Assembly: GCA_017987895.1 (NCBI GenBank)
Contig: JAGNSU010000013.1
Coordinates: 1-57,202, forward strand
Reading direction: 5' to 3'
DNA length: 57,202 nucleotides
Source: Flavobacteriales bacterium
Lineage (GTDB): Bacteria > Bacteroidota > Bacteroidia > Flavobacteriales_F > PHOS-HE28
The number at the start of each line of letters is the position of its first letter. Positions within the stretch are counted from its first letter, which is position 1. Positions 25,754 to 33,572 of the stretch are shown here, piece by piece. A model generated the notes under the pieces. The model had not been told where the DNA came from, made no database searches, and saw nothing but the letters and a program-made list of their open reading frames with translations. Position numbers and translations under genes: made by a program.

Positions 25754-26704
25754 TTAATGGATCCCTTTGGCCGCGAGGTACCGTTCGGCATCCAACGCGG
25801 CCATGCAGCCTGTGCCAGCCGAGGTCACCGCTTGTCGGTACACTTTGTCGGCGGCATCGCCGGCCACGAAGACCCCGGGGATCTTGGTGCTGGTGCGATC
25901 CGCATCATGCTTCAGGTAACCGGCCTCATCCATATCCAGCCAGCCTTGGAAGAGGTCCGTGGCGGGCTTGTGCCCGATGGCGACGAACAAGCCGGTCACA
26001 TCCAGCTTGGTTTCTTCGCCGGTCTTGTTGTTGATCGCGAGGACACCCTCCACGGTATGCTCACCCAGCACATCCTTCACTTCGGTGTTGTAGTGTACTT
26101 CGATGTTCGGGGTGTTCAGTACGCGGTGTACCATCGCCTTACTGGCGCGGAAACTCTCCTTGCGCACGAGCATATGCACCTTCGGGCAGAGCTTGGCCAG
26201 GTAGGTGGCTTCTTCGCAGGCCGTATCACCTGCCCCCACCAGCACCACGTTCTGGCCTCGGTAGAAGAAGCCGTCGCACACGGCGCAGGCCGTTACCCCA
26301 CCCCCCACATCCCGGAGCCGGATCTCATTGGGTAACCCCAGCCATTTCGCGCTCGCTCCGGTACTGATGATCACCGTGTCGGCATGGATCTCGGTCTTTT
26401 CATCCACCCAGACCTTGTGGACCGGACCCGCGAGATCGACCTTGGTGACCCATCCACTGCGTACATCCGTGCCGAACCGGAGCGCCTGCTTTTTCAGGTC
26501 CTCCATCATTTCCGGACCGGTGCGGCCGTCCGGATACCCAGGGTAGTTGTCCACTTCCGTGGTCTGTGTGAGTTGGCCACCGGGCAAGGGCCCTTCGATC
26601 ACCACGGGCTTCAGGTCAGCGCGTGCCGCATAGATGGCGGCCGAAAAGGCGGCGGGACCAGAACCGATGATCAGGCAGCGGATGTGCTCGGGCGAAGTGC
26701 TCAT
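25754..26704 (-). CDS. trxB: Thioredoxin-disulfide reductase
   Basis: The cytoplasmic FAD enzyme passes electrons from NADPH to thioredoxin. The 316-residue protein has the FAD-binding GSGPAAFSAAIYAARA (residues 14-29), the redox site CAVCDG with Cys140 and Cys143 (usual form CATCDG), the NADPH-binding GAGDTACEEATYLAK and the C-terminal GVFVAGDAADKVYRQAVTSA. The start ATG at 26704 follows a TAGATTTG box by 10 bases. It is convergent with the efflux operon. Confidence 0.95.
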   Translation of the reverse strand: MSTSPEHIRCLIIGSGPAAFSAAIYAARADLKPVVIEGPLPGGQLTQTTEVDNYPGYPDGRTGPEMMEDLKKQALRFGTDVRSGWVTKVDLAGPVHKVWVDEKTEIHADTVIISTGASAKWLGLPNEIRLRDVGGGVTACAVCDGFFYRGQNVVLVGAGDTACEEATYLAKLCPKVHMLVRKESFRASKAMVHRVLNTPNIEVHYNTEVKDVLGEHTVEGVLAINNKTGEETKLDVTGLFVAIGHKPATDLFQGWLDMDEAGYLKHDADRTSTKIPGVFVAGDAADKVYRQAVTSAGTGCMAALDAERYLAAKGIH

Positions 26705-26714
26705 GGAAGGGGCG

Positions 26715-26722
26715 CAAATCTA
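26715..26722 (-). promoter_or_regulatory. -7 box of trxB (TAGATTTG)
   Basis: A perfect TAnnTTTG match on the minus strand, 10 bases before the trxB ATG. Confidence 0.6.
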
Positions 26723-26766
26723 ACGGGCGGGAAGGCCCGCGCGGGCAGGAAGTCGTCAGGCCTCCG

Positions 26767-27717
26767 TCACGGCTGACAGACGACCTGTTTCACCGTTGGG
26801 GACAGACCGGCCCAAACACCCAGGCCTCCGGTGATATTGCTCTTCACATTGCTCGGTTGCGAGAACAGATCGCCCTGCGTGGCCACGTTGCTTTCGAAGC
26901 TGCGGTAAAAATCGAACTCGTCGCGACCCAGGGCATAGAGCTTCACCAGTACGGTATCACCTCGCTTGAAGGTGCTTCCTCCTTCGCTAGGGTCGGAGAA
27001 GGAACTGTTGCCGCGCGCGATGATGTACTCCAGCACCTGGCCGTTGAAGAACTCGTCGTTGCTCGTGCTTCCTAGCGGTGCTGCGAAGGTGGGGTCCACC
27101 GGATCGCCGTTGCTGTCAAGATTGGTGCGGCGCGTAAGCGCACGGTAGCAGTTCCCCAAGGTGTCGGGGTCGAGGCTCCGGCCCCACACGAAACCGGTGC
27201 TGTCATCGCCATCGTCACCATCCTGGTCGAGCAAAGTGAACCATAGGGTATCCAAGCTGGGCGCTCCGGGGATGGTGGTGGTGCTGGTGAGCGTCTTCCC
27301 TTCGGCCTGGATCGTAAGCGTGTAGGTTCGGCCGATCTCACCTAAGAGAATGGAATCGGTCCTACTGTAGAGGCAGATGTCCAAGTTGGCGAGGATCGCA
27401 GGGTCCAAGCCCGTGAAGACCGCGACATCATCGATCAATTCATCCGGAAGGGCGGAGGAACAGATCATAGGAATGGTGTGCGTTGTGATACCATCGCTCA
27501 CGGTGATCACAGCGTCGCGCACGAAGATGTTCGCGAAGGAGGAGGGATCCGCGGGTGAGAAATAGCTCTGCGTACGTGTAAGGATAATGAGGGGCGGCTG
27601 GCCGGGTTCGATCGTGGCTTCCACCACGAGCTTCGTTTCGGTCTCCGGCAGGTCCACGGTGATCTCTTTGGAGCAACCGATGACCACCATGGTAAGAAGG
27701 AGGAGGAGGTACCGCAT
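26767..27717 (-). CDS. DUF4249 lipoprotein paired with TonB receptor
   Basis: The 316-residue product begins with a lipoprotein signal (MRYLLLLLTMVVIGCSK, Cys15), so it is anchored in the outer membrane. The sequence pattern matches DUF4249, a mainly beta family of Bacteroidota surface proteins: LPETETKLVVEATIEPGQPP near the start, TVSDG and a YTLTIQAEGKTLTSTTTIPG stretch in the middle. Members are usually encoded next to a TonB-dependent receptor, as here, where the receptor stop and this start share one base (TGATG). A role as surface subunit of the uptake system is inferred. The ligand is unknown. Confidence 0.85.
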   Translation of the reverse strand: MRYLLLLLTMVVIGCSKEITVDLPETETKLVVEATIEPGQPPLIILTRTQSYFSPADPSSFANIFVRDAVITVSDGITTHTIPMICSSALPDELIDDVAVFTGLDPAILANLDICLYSRTDSILLGEIGRTYTLTIQAEGKTLTSTTTIPGAPSLDTLWFTLLDQDGDDGDDSTGFVWGRSLDPDTLGNCYRALTRRTNLDSNGDPVDPTFAAPLGSTSNDEFFNGQVLEYIIARGNSSFSDPSEGGSTFKRGDTVLVKLYALGRDEFDFYRSFESNVATQGDLFSQPSNVKSNITGGLGVWAGLSPTVKQVVCQP

Positions 27718-30131
27718 CAGAACTTGAAATTCCAGGTGAGGGAAGGAAGGATGCTGAACAAACTGACCTGCTTGGCCACGACCTTCAAACTACCGTCCGC
27801 CACATTGCCCTCGTTGTCGAAGTAGATGAAGTAAGGGTTCGCGCGGTTGTACACGTTGTATATCGCCAGGGTCCAACTGCTGCGCCATCTGCGGGTGCGG
27901 TAGGTCACTTCACCCGTGTCCTTGTCCTTCACCTTCCGTTGTTCCTTGTTGTTGAGGGTAACGGCCAGATCGAGGCGATGGTAGGGCGCCATGCGGAAGC
28001 CGTTGCGTTCGGTGTATTCGCTCACGAGACGGCCTTCGATGAAGTAACGGTTCACCGGCAGGGTGGCGGCTTGGCCTGTGGAGTACACAAAGGTGCCGGC
28101 GAAGTTCCAGCGCTTGTTCAATTCATAAATGGCCACCACGCTCAGGTCATGGCGGCGGTCCCAGCGGCTGGCGAACTCACGCCCCTCATTGATGTCCGGG
28201 AACTTGCGCATGGTCTTGCTCCAGGTATAGCCCACCCATCCGTTCAACTTGCCGGTCGCTTTCTTAATGAAGAGTTCCGCACCGTAGCTATAGCCGTTGC
28301 CGAACACCAGTTGCGTGTCGAAGTTGGAGTTGCCGTTGGCTTGTGGGTCCGCACCATCGGCGTATTCCACGAGGTTCTTCATGTCCTTGTAGTACACCTC
28401 CAGGCTTGTCTCGATCATGTTGTCGAGGAAGTTGCGGAAGTAGCCGGCCTCGTATTGTGTGCCCACGAGCGGCTTCACGTTCTTGCCGCTGGGGATCCAG
28501 ATATCGGTGGGCAGGGCGATGCTGCTGAAGCTGGCCAGGTGTACATACTGCTGGCCGCGGTTGAAGCTCGCTTTCACGCTGCTGCGTTCGTTGAGGCGAT
28601 AACGTGCGCTGAGGCGCGGTTCCAGGGCGGCATAGCTGCCGATCACCTGGCCGGGCCGGTAGGAGATGGTGCCATCGCGCAGACCGGTCTCATCGAACTG
28701 GTATTCATCGAACGGGCCCACATGGGCGAAGGCGGTGAGGCGCAACCCGGCGTTCACCCGCAATGCGTCGGTCACATCGAACTCGTCCAGTACATAGATC
28801 GCGCCTTCGTGGGCCTTCAGCAAGCTGGGGGTCTTGATGTCGAACTCCGTGGTACCGGATCGGGCCGTTACGGTACTCGGGGTGTAGGTGTGGTTGATGT
28901 ACTGCCCGCCGAACTTCAGCGTGTGGCGTACGCTCTGATAGTTGCTCAGGTCCACCTTCAAGCCGTAGTCCTTGATGCCGCTGAAGAGGTTGAAGGCGAA
29001 GAACTCCTGGTCGGCGCCGAACTCGAACTTATAGTCGCTGTACGTGGCGGTGGTGTTGAGGAAGAGTTTCGGGCCGAAGACATGGTTCCAGCGCGCGCTC
29101 ACCGTGGCATTGCCCCACGGGATGCGGAACGTGGGCGCATCGGGGTCGCTGTTGGCGAAGGTGAACACGTCGCGCCCGAAGTAGCCGCTCAGGTACAAGC
29201 GGTCCTTATCGCTCACGCGGTAGTTCATCTTCGCGTTCACATCGTAGAAGTAGTACCCCGATCCGGCGAACGCGGAGCTGTCCGGTACGAAGGGCTTGGT
29301 GATCACGTCGATGTACGTGCGCCTTCCGCTCAAAAGGAAGGAGGCGCGGTCCTTCACGATGGGGCCTTCCACGGTGAGGCGCGAGCTGATCAGACCGATG
29401 CCGCCCTGGGCGTGGTAGTTCTTGTCGTTGCCCTCTTTCATGTTGATGTCGAGCACCGAACTGATGCGGCCACCGTAGTTGGCGGGTATCCCGCCCTTGA
29501 TCAACTCGATGTTCTTCACCGCGTCCGCGTTGAACACGCTGAAAAATCCGAAGAGATGGCTGGCATTGTACACCGTGGCCTCGTCCAGCAGGATCAGGTT
29601 CTGATCGGGTCCGCCCCCGCGCACGTAGAAGCCGCTGTTGCCCTCGCCATTGCTCTTCACACCAGGCAGGTACTGCAGGGTCTTCAGCAGGTCCACCTCC
29701 CCGAGCAGCGCCGGGAGGAGCTTCACTTTCTGCACATCGAGCTCGGCGCGCCCCATGTCCGTGCTCTCGGTGTTCCGGCGGGCATCTTTGGCCGTCACCA
29801 GCAGTTCCTTCACCACAATGGCATTGGGGTGCAGCTCGAGGTTCATCACCAGATCGGAACGCAGGTCCATGGTGTCCACGAACTCCTGGTAGCCCAGGTA
29901 GCTGCTAACGACCGTGTAGATACCGGGATCGACGGTCACCGAGAAGTAGCCGTATGAATTCGTAGCGGTCCCCTTCTTCAATTCCCTGAGGTAGACCCCC
30001 GCACCGATCAAGGCTTCGCCGCTGGAGGCGTCCTTCACGTATCCGCTCAGGGTGGGGCGGGTGTTCTGCGCGTTCGCGGCGTTGCGGAAGAGGATGCTGG
30101 TGAGCAGTGCTGGGAGAAGAAAAAGGCGCAT
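27717..30131 (-). CDS. TonB-dependent outer membrane receptor with carboxypeptidase-like N-terminal domain
   Basis: The 804-residue protein has a signal peptide (LLPALLTSILFRNAANAQ), a carboxypeptidase-like regulatory domain (about 23-105, TLSGYVKDASSGEALIGAGV), a plug domain (about 120-225, LLKTLQYLPGVKSNGEGNSG and FYVRGGGPDQNLILLDEATV) and a 22-strand barrel to the C-terminus, ending SILPSLTWNFKF. It lacks the SusD partner and SusC-specific motifs, so it belongs to the DUF4249-associated receptors. Substrate unknown. The ATG at 30131 is chosen because the upstream part of the frame crosses a perfect TACCTTTG promoter box at 30148-30155. Divergent from a small membrane ORF. Confidence 0.93.
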   Translation of the reverse strand: MRLFLLPALLTSILFRNAANAQNTRPTLSGYVKDASSGEALIGAGVYLRELKKGTATNSYGYFSVTVDPGIYTVVSSYLGYQEFVDTMDLRSDLVMNLELHPNAIVVKELLVTAKDARRNTESTDMGRAELDVQKVKLLPALLGEVDLLKTLQYLPGVKSNGEGNSGFYVRGGGPDQNLILLDEATVYNASHLFGFFSVFNADAVKNIELIKGGIPANYGGRISSVLDINMKEGNDKNYHAQGGIGLISSRLTVEGPIVKDRASFLLSGRRTYIDVITKPFVPDSSAFAGSGYYFYDVNAKMNYRVSDKDRLYLSGYFGRDVFTFANSDPDAPTFRIPWGNATVSARWNHVFGPKLFLNTTATYSDYKFEFGADQEFFAFNLFSGIKDYGLKVDLSNYQSVRHTLKFGGQYINHTYTPSTVTARSGTTEFDIKTPSLLKAHEGAIYVLDEFDVTDALRVNAGLRLTAFAHVGPFDEYQFDETGLRDGTISYRPGQVIGSYAALEPRLSARYRLNERSSVKASFNRGQQYVHLASFSSIALPTDIWIPSGKNVKPLVGTQYEAGYFRNFLDNMIETSLEVYYKDMKNLVEYADGADPQANGNSNFDTQLVFGNGYSYGAELFIKKATGKLNGWVGYTWSKTMRKFPDINEGREFASRWDRRHDLSVVAIYELNKRWNFAGTFVYSTGQAATLPVNRYFIEGRLVSEYTERNGFRMAPYHRLDLAVTLNNKEQRKVKDKDTGEVTYRTRRWRSSWTLAIYNVYNRANPYFIYFDNEGNVADGSLKVVAKQVSLFSILPSLTWNFKF

Positions 30132-30147
30132 CGTGGTCACGGGGCGG

Positions 30148-30155
30148 CAAAGGTA
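30148..30155 (-). promoter_or_regulatory. -7 box of the TonB receptor operon (TACCTTTG)
   Basis: A perfect TAnnTTTG match on the minus strand 17 bases before the receptor ATG. Confidence 0.6.
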
Positions 30156-30300
30156 AACGGGCACGTTGCAACGAACGTTCCCGCAGGTGGAATGTTCTGA
30201 TCGTGGATAGCGATGTGGAAAGAATGAGGATCCCTTCACATTTGGACCACGTGCGCCCGGCCTGGCGATCGGACCTTTGTACCGTACGAAAACACGTCGC

Positions 30301-30402
30301 ATGCACACCTTTCTTCGGAAGCACCATACCAGCTTGCTCACTTTTGGGATCTATCTAGCCCTGACGGCCTTCGCGCTATTGGTTTCCATCGGCCTGATCT
30401 GA
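30301..30402 (+). CDS. Small single-pass membrane protein (33 aa), hypothetical
   Basis: An ATG at 30301 opens a 33-codon frame: MHTFLRKHHTSLLTFGIYL then ALTAFALLVSIGLI. A basic N-terminus is followed by one hydrophobic helix of about 20 residues, the shape of a small inner-membrane protein with its N-terminus inside. GACCTTTG at 30272-30279 (seven of eight matches to the -7 box) lies 21 bases upstream. No family is recognised. The coding character (charged head, clean hydrophobic tail, nearby promoter) makes it better than a chance ORF but it is unproven. Confidence 0.45.
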   Translation: MHTFLRKHHTSLLTFGIYLALTAFALLVSIGLI

Positions 30403-30443
30403 TCCCAGGGTCGCGATCCGATCCGCCAGAACCGACGGAATCA

Positions 30444-30451
30444 TACATTTG
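30444..30451 (+). promoter_or_regulatory. -7 box of tRNA-Pro (TACATTTG)
   Basis: A perfect TAnnTTTG match ends 8 bases before the first base of tRNA-Pro(GGG). Confidence 0.65.
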
Positions 30452-30459
30452 CCGCCCCT

Positions 30460-30533
30460 CGGGGTGTAGCGCAGCCCGGTAGCGCACTTGCATGGGGTGC
30501 AAGTGGTCGCTGGTTCGAATCCAGTCACCCCGA
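30460..30533 (+). tRNA. tRNA-Pro(GGG)
   Basis: A 74-base cloverleaf: acceptor CGGGGTG / CACCCCG with discriminator A, D arm with GCAGCCCGGTAGCGC, anticodon stem CTTGC/GCAAG enclosing loop ATGGGGT (anticodon GGG), T arm CTGGTTCGAATCCAG. The 3' CCA is not encoded. Its last 29 bases recur at 30843-30871. Confidence 0.95.
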
Positions 30534-30538
30534 CTGAA

Positions 30539-30564
30539 GAAGGGTCACCGCAAGGTGACCCTTC
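30539..30564 (+). terminator. Hairpin after tRNA-Pro, probable processing or termination site
   Basis: A perfect 11-bp stem GAAGGGTCACC / GGTGACCCTTC with a GCAA tetraloop begins 5 bases after the tRNA. No T tract follows, so termination is uncertain. Confidence 0.55.
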
Positions 30565-30570
30565 GTGCAT

Positions 30571-30821
30571 ATGCCCTACTTCTACATCCTTTATTCCCGA
30601 TGCTGGACCGATACTATCTCGGCCACACCACCGAGTCGTTGCAGGAGCGGCTGCGCAAGCACTTGTCCGACCACAAAGGTCGGACCGCCCGCACGAGGGA
30701 CTGGGCACTGATGCACTCAGAGGAATTCGCGGATAGGTCGGTTGCCTATCGGCGGGAATTGGAGGTCAAGAAATGGAAGAATCGTAGCGGCATCGAGCAT
30801 TTGATCGGCAAGCCCCGGTAG
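30571..30821 (+). pseudogene. GIY-YIG nuclease family gene broken by a one-base frameshift
   Basis: The frame from ATG 30571 gives MPYFYILYS, the conserved first strand of small GIY-YIG endonucleases. The rest of the domain, LDRYYLGHTTESLQERLRKH, DWALMHSEEF and AYRRELEVKKWKNR, lies in another frame from about 30600. Adding one base to the CCC run at 30597-30599 would read TAT TCC CCG ATG CTG GAC and join the two parts as YILYSPMLDRYYLGHT, exactly the family pattern. It is therefore either a recent frameshift mutation or a one-base sequence error. The restored protein would have about 83 residues. The stop codon TAG lies inside the D-loop of the downstream tRNA-Pro remnant. The function of these stand-alone nucleases is not settled; in other settings the domain cleaves DNA in repair or homing. 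Confidence 0.85.
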
Positions 30822-30871
30822 CGCATCCCGCCGGGGCGAGAAGGTCGCTGGTTCGGATCCAGTCACCCCGA
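30810..30871 (+). pseudogene. 5'-truncated tRNA-Pro remnant (CGG-like)
   Basis: From the D-loop (AGCCCCGGTAGCGCA) to the 3' acceptor strand CACCCCGA the sequence follows tRNA-Pro, including a T arm CTGGTTCGGATCCAG. The 5' acceptor strand CGGGGTG is absent and replaced by the end of the GIY-YIG reading frame. The anticodon arm TCCCGCCGGGGCGAGA looks like a tRNA-Pro(CGG) arm that has lost the invariant U33 and gained a stem mismatch. It should not fold as a working tRNA. Confidence 0.8.
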
Positions 30872-30882
30872 CCAGCAATGAG

Positions 30883-30910
30883 GATCCCGCCATTTGGCGG
30901 GATCTTTTGC
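30883..30910 (+). terminator. Rho-independent terminator after the tRNA-Pro remnant
   Basis: A perfect 9-bp stem GATCCCGCC / GGCGGGATC with loop ATTT is followed by TTTTGCTTT. Confidence 0.85.
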
Positions 30911-30988
30911 TTTCCTCCTGGACCGTTCGCGACATGGGCCGGACGGTTAAGGAGCCTATCGCGCGCGGCCTTTGGCCGCATGCGCGCC

Positions 30989-30996
30989 TACATTTG
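30989..30996 (+). promoter_or_regulatory. -7 box of the M1 aminopeptidase gene (TACATTTG)
   Basis: A perfect TAnnTTTG match ends 20 bases before the ATG at 31017. Confidence 0.6.
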
Positions 30997-31016
30997 CGCG
31001 CTCCCTATTCGAACCT

Positions 31017-32918
31017 ATGCTGTTCCGTCATTTTCCTTCGTCCTGGCTCTCCCTGTTCTTGCTCTCCGCCTGCGGTGGGGCCGGTGATCACAACGAGCCA
31101 GGCGGTGAAGGAACCACCTCATCCGCCCTTGCCATGGACACGCACAGCGCCGCCCGGCCGAACGAGGCCGTGATCCAGCATCTCGACCTCGACATCAAGG
31201 TGGACATGGAGGCCCAGCGCATCGAAGGGTCGGCCACCTACGCACTGAAGCCGGGCCACGGCCCTTTGGTGCGGTTCGATACCGATGGTTTGACCCTGCA
31301 TGACGTGAAGGATGCCAAAGGGAACGCGTTGACCTATCGGCTTGGCACGGCGGGACCGCTCGGTGCGGCCTTGGAAGTGGACCTGCCGGAGAACACGGAC
31401 AGCGTTACCATCCAGTACACCACCGGCCCGGCCGCGCGTGCCCTGCAATGGTTGCAGCCAAGGCAAACGGCTGGCGGCACCAAGCCTTTTCTCTTCACGC
31501 AAGGGCAGGCCATCCTCACGCGTAGTTGGATCCCGATCCAGGACAGTCCCGGCATCCGGTTCACATACGATGCGCGCGTGCAGGTCCCTCCCGATCTGAT
31601 GGCCTTGATGAGCGCCTCCAACACCCAGGAACGCTCGGCCGATGGCCGGTACAGTTTCCATATGGAGCAACCGATACCAGCCTACCTAATGGCCCTCGCC
31701 GTCGGCGACCTGGCGTTCCGTTCCGTCGGTCCGCGCACGGGGGTATACGCCGAGCCGGGCATGGTGGACACCGCCGCTTGGGAACTCGCGGATATGGAAC
31801 GGATGGTACAAGCTGCCGAGGATCTCTACGGCCCATACCGTTGGGAGCGTTATGACGTGCTGGTGCTTCCGCCCAGTTTCCCATTCGGCGGTATGGAGAA
31901 CCCCCGGTTGACCTTCGCGACACCTACGATCCTCGCCGGCGATCGCTCGCTCACCGCCCTCATCGCACATGAACTGGCGCATAGTTGGAGCGGCAACCTG
32001 GTGACCAACGCCACCTGGAACGACTTCTGGCTCAACGAAGGCTTCACGGTCTACTTCGAAAAGCGGATCTGCGAGAAGATCTACGGGAAGGACTATGCGA
32101 ACATGCTCGCCACCCTCGGGCATCAGGACCTGCAACACACAGTGGAGAAATTCACCGGGGAAGGCCTGGCCGCGGATACCCGTTTGAAGCTGGACCTTAC
32201 CGGAAGGGATCCGGACGATGGGGTTTCGGATGTGGCCTATGAAAAGGGATATGCCTTCCTGCGTCGCCTGGAGGAAAGTGTTGGGCGTGATCGCTTCGAT
32301 GCGTTCCTGCGGAACTACTTCGATCGGTTCGCCTTCCAGAGCCTCACCACGGAACAGTTCCTGGACCATCTGCAAGAGCACTTGATCGAGCCCGGCAACG
32401 TGCATGTGGACGTGAAGGCCTGGGTATACGGCCCCGGGATCCCTGCGGACCTCGTTGTGCCCGTGAGCGATAAGTTCACCAAGGTGGAAGTGGAGGTGGA
32501 GCGCTGGCGATTGGGCACCACAGCCGCCGAGCTGCGCACAGAGGGCTGGTCCACGTTCGAGTGGATCCATTTCGTTCGGCATCTGCCGGATAGCATGACC
32601 ACCCCGCAGATGGCCGATCTTGACGCGGCTTTCCGTTTCACCGGCACGGGCAACTCAGAGATCCTGGCCGTGTGGCTGGAGCGCAGCGTGGAGAACGACT
32701 ATGCGCCCGCGTATGAACGGTTGAGCGCCTTCCTCACGAGCGTGGGCCGCCGCAAGTTCCTGCAACCGCTGTACGAGGCACTGATCAAAACCGAGAAGGG
32801 CCGCGCGATGGCCCAGCACATCTACGCCAACGCACGGCCGAACTACCACAGCGTGGCGGTGCGCACGATCGATGAACTGCTCGACTGGACGAAGATGAGC
32901 GACCCGGTGACGCTCTGA
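31017..32918 (+). CDS. M1 family aminopeptidase lipoprotein, leukotriene A4 hydrolase-like
   Basis: A zinc-dependent aminopeptidase of family M1, exported as a lipoprotein (LSLFLLSACGG, Cys19), so it should act in the periplasm or at the outer membrane. In the 633-residue protein the substrate motif GGMENP precedes the zinc site HELAHSW (His318, His322), with the third ligand Glu341 in NEGF, the standard HExxH-x18-E spacing. The N-terminal beta domain (about 55-235) and the C-terminal helical domain after residue 480 resemble the leukotriene A4 hydrolase type. The start ATG at 31017 places the lipobox correctly and follows a -7 box. It ends convergently 8 bases from the esterase gene. Confidence 0.93.
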   Translation: MLFRHFPSSWLSLFLLSACGGAGDHNEPGGEGTTSSALAMDTHSAARPNEAVIQHLDLDIKVDMEAQRIEGSATYALKPGHGPLVRFDTDGLTLHDVKDAKGNALTYRLGTAGPLGAALEVDLPENTDSVTIQYTTGPAARALQWLQPRQTAGGTKPFLFTQGQAILTRSWIPIQDSPGIRFTYDARVQVPPDLMALMSASNTQERSADGRYSFHMEQPIPAYLMALAVGDLAFRSVGPRTGVYAEPGMVDTAAWELADMERMVQAAEDLYGPYRWERYDVLVLPPSFPFGGMENPRLTFATPTILAGDRSLTALIAHELAHSWSGNLVTNATWNDFWLNEGFTVYFEKRICEKIYGKDYANMLATLGHQDLQHTVEKFTGEGLAADTRLKLDLTGRDPDDGVSDVAYEKGYAFLRRLEESVGRDRFDAFLRNYFDRFAFQSLTTEQFLDHLQEHLIEPGNVHVDVKAWVYGPGIPADLVVPVSDKFTKVEVEVERWRLGTTAAELRTEGWSTFEWIHFVRHLPDSMTTPQMADLDAAFRFTGTGNSEILAVWLERSVENDYAPAYERLSAFLTSVGRRKFLQPLYEALIKTEKGRAMAQHIYANARPNYHSVAVRTIDELLDWTKMSDPVTL

Positions 32919-32926
32919 TCCTTCGA

Positions 32927-33568
32927 TCAATTTCCATCCTTCATGCAGCGCGATAGGATCACGGGATCCAGCGCATGCCCTCCGGGGAACGTGTGCGTCC
33001 TTAATGTCAGGGCGGCCGATCTCAACCGTTCCTCCGCATCCCGGAACACGCGTTCGGGCACCAACTTGTCCTGCTCGCCGTGTACCAGGTCGATGCGCGT
33101 TGTAGCGAGCGCGACGGAGAGCGCGGAGGCATCAAGTTCCGGAGGAAGTTGTCCGCCCCAAAGCACGAGCTGACGAAGATGGGTCCGCCCGCGAAATGCC
33201 CAACGTGACACCGTGGCCACCCCTTGCGAAAAGCCGAGTGCGTGAACGGGTAGGCCTGGTGCTTCGTGCGCGATGGACCCAACGAGCGCATCGAGATAAG
33301 CAACGTGGTCGTCGATCTCGTGCGAGCGGTCCTCGCGGGTCATCCAGGTGGCTCCGACGCGCTGGTGCGCATCGTCCGTGTAGAAACGCGATAGCCCCTC
33401 GGGCGCGACGATCAATCGCTCTTCCGCCAGATCTTCAAAGGCAGTGAGGAAGTAGCGGGCCAGTTGACCATAGCCGTGGACCACGATCCAGATGCTGCGC
33501 GCCGTTGCGGCTTCTCCCAGCACATGATAGCGTGCGGTCCGGTCCACCCGGAGGAAGCGCTCTTCCAA
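32927..33568 (-). CDS. Alpha/beta hydrolase (phospholipase/carboxylesterase type)
   Basis: The 213-residue cytoplasmic hydrolase has the esterase fold: IVVHGYGQLARYF near the N-terminus (oxyanion-hole region), the nucleophile elbow GFSQG with Ser114, an aspartate in VHGEQDKLVP and a histidine in FPGGHALD. It looks like the YpfH/carboxylesterase group with short acyl substrates, but the substrate is unknown. The ATG at 33568 lies 4 bases after the stop of the E1 dehydrogenase gene on the same strand, so the two form an operon. Confidence 0.87.
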   Translation of the reverse strand: MEERFLRVDRTARYHVLGEAATARSIWIVVHGYGQLARYFLTAFEDLAEERLIVAPEGLSRFYTDDAHQRVGATWMTREDRSHEIDDHVAYLDALVGSIAHEAPGLPVHALGFSQGVATVSRWAFRGRTHLRQLVLWGGQLPPELDASALSVALATTRIDLVHGEQDKLVPERVFRDAEERLRSAALTLRTHTFPGGHALDPVILSRCMKDGN

Positions 33569-33572
33569 GGGA

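Noticed and set aside
30717..30981. Minus-strand ORFs antisense to the tRNA-Pro sequences (peptides with VTGSEPAT or GDWIRTSDLL)
   Set aside because: These are translations of the complementary strand of tRNA sequence, a familiar type of false gene.
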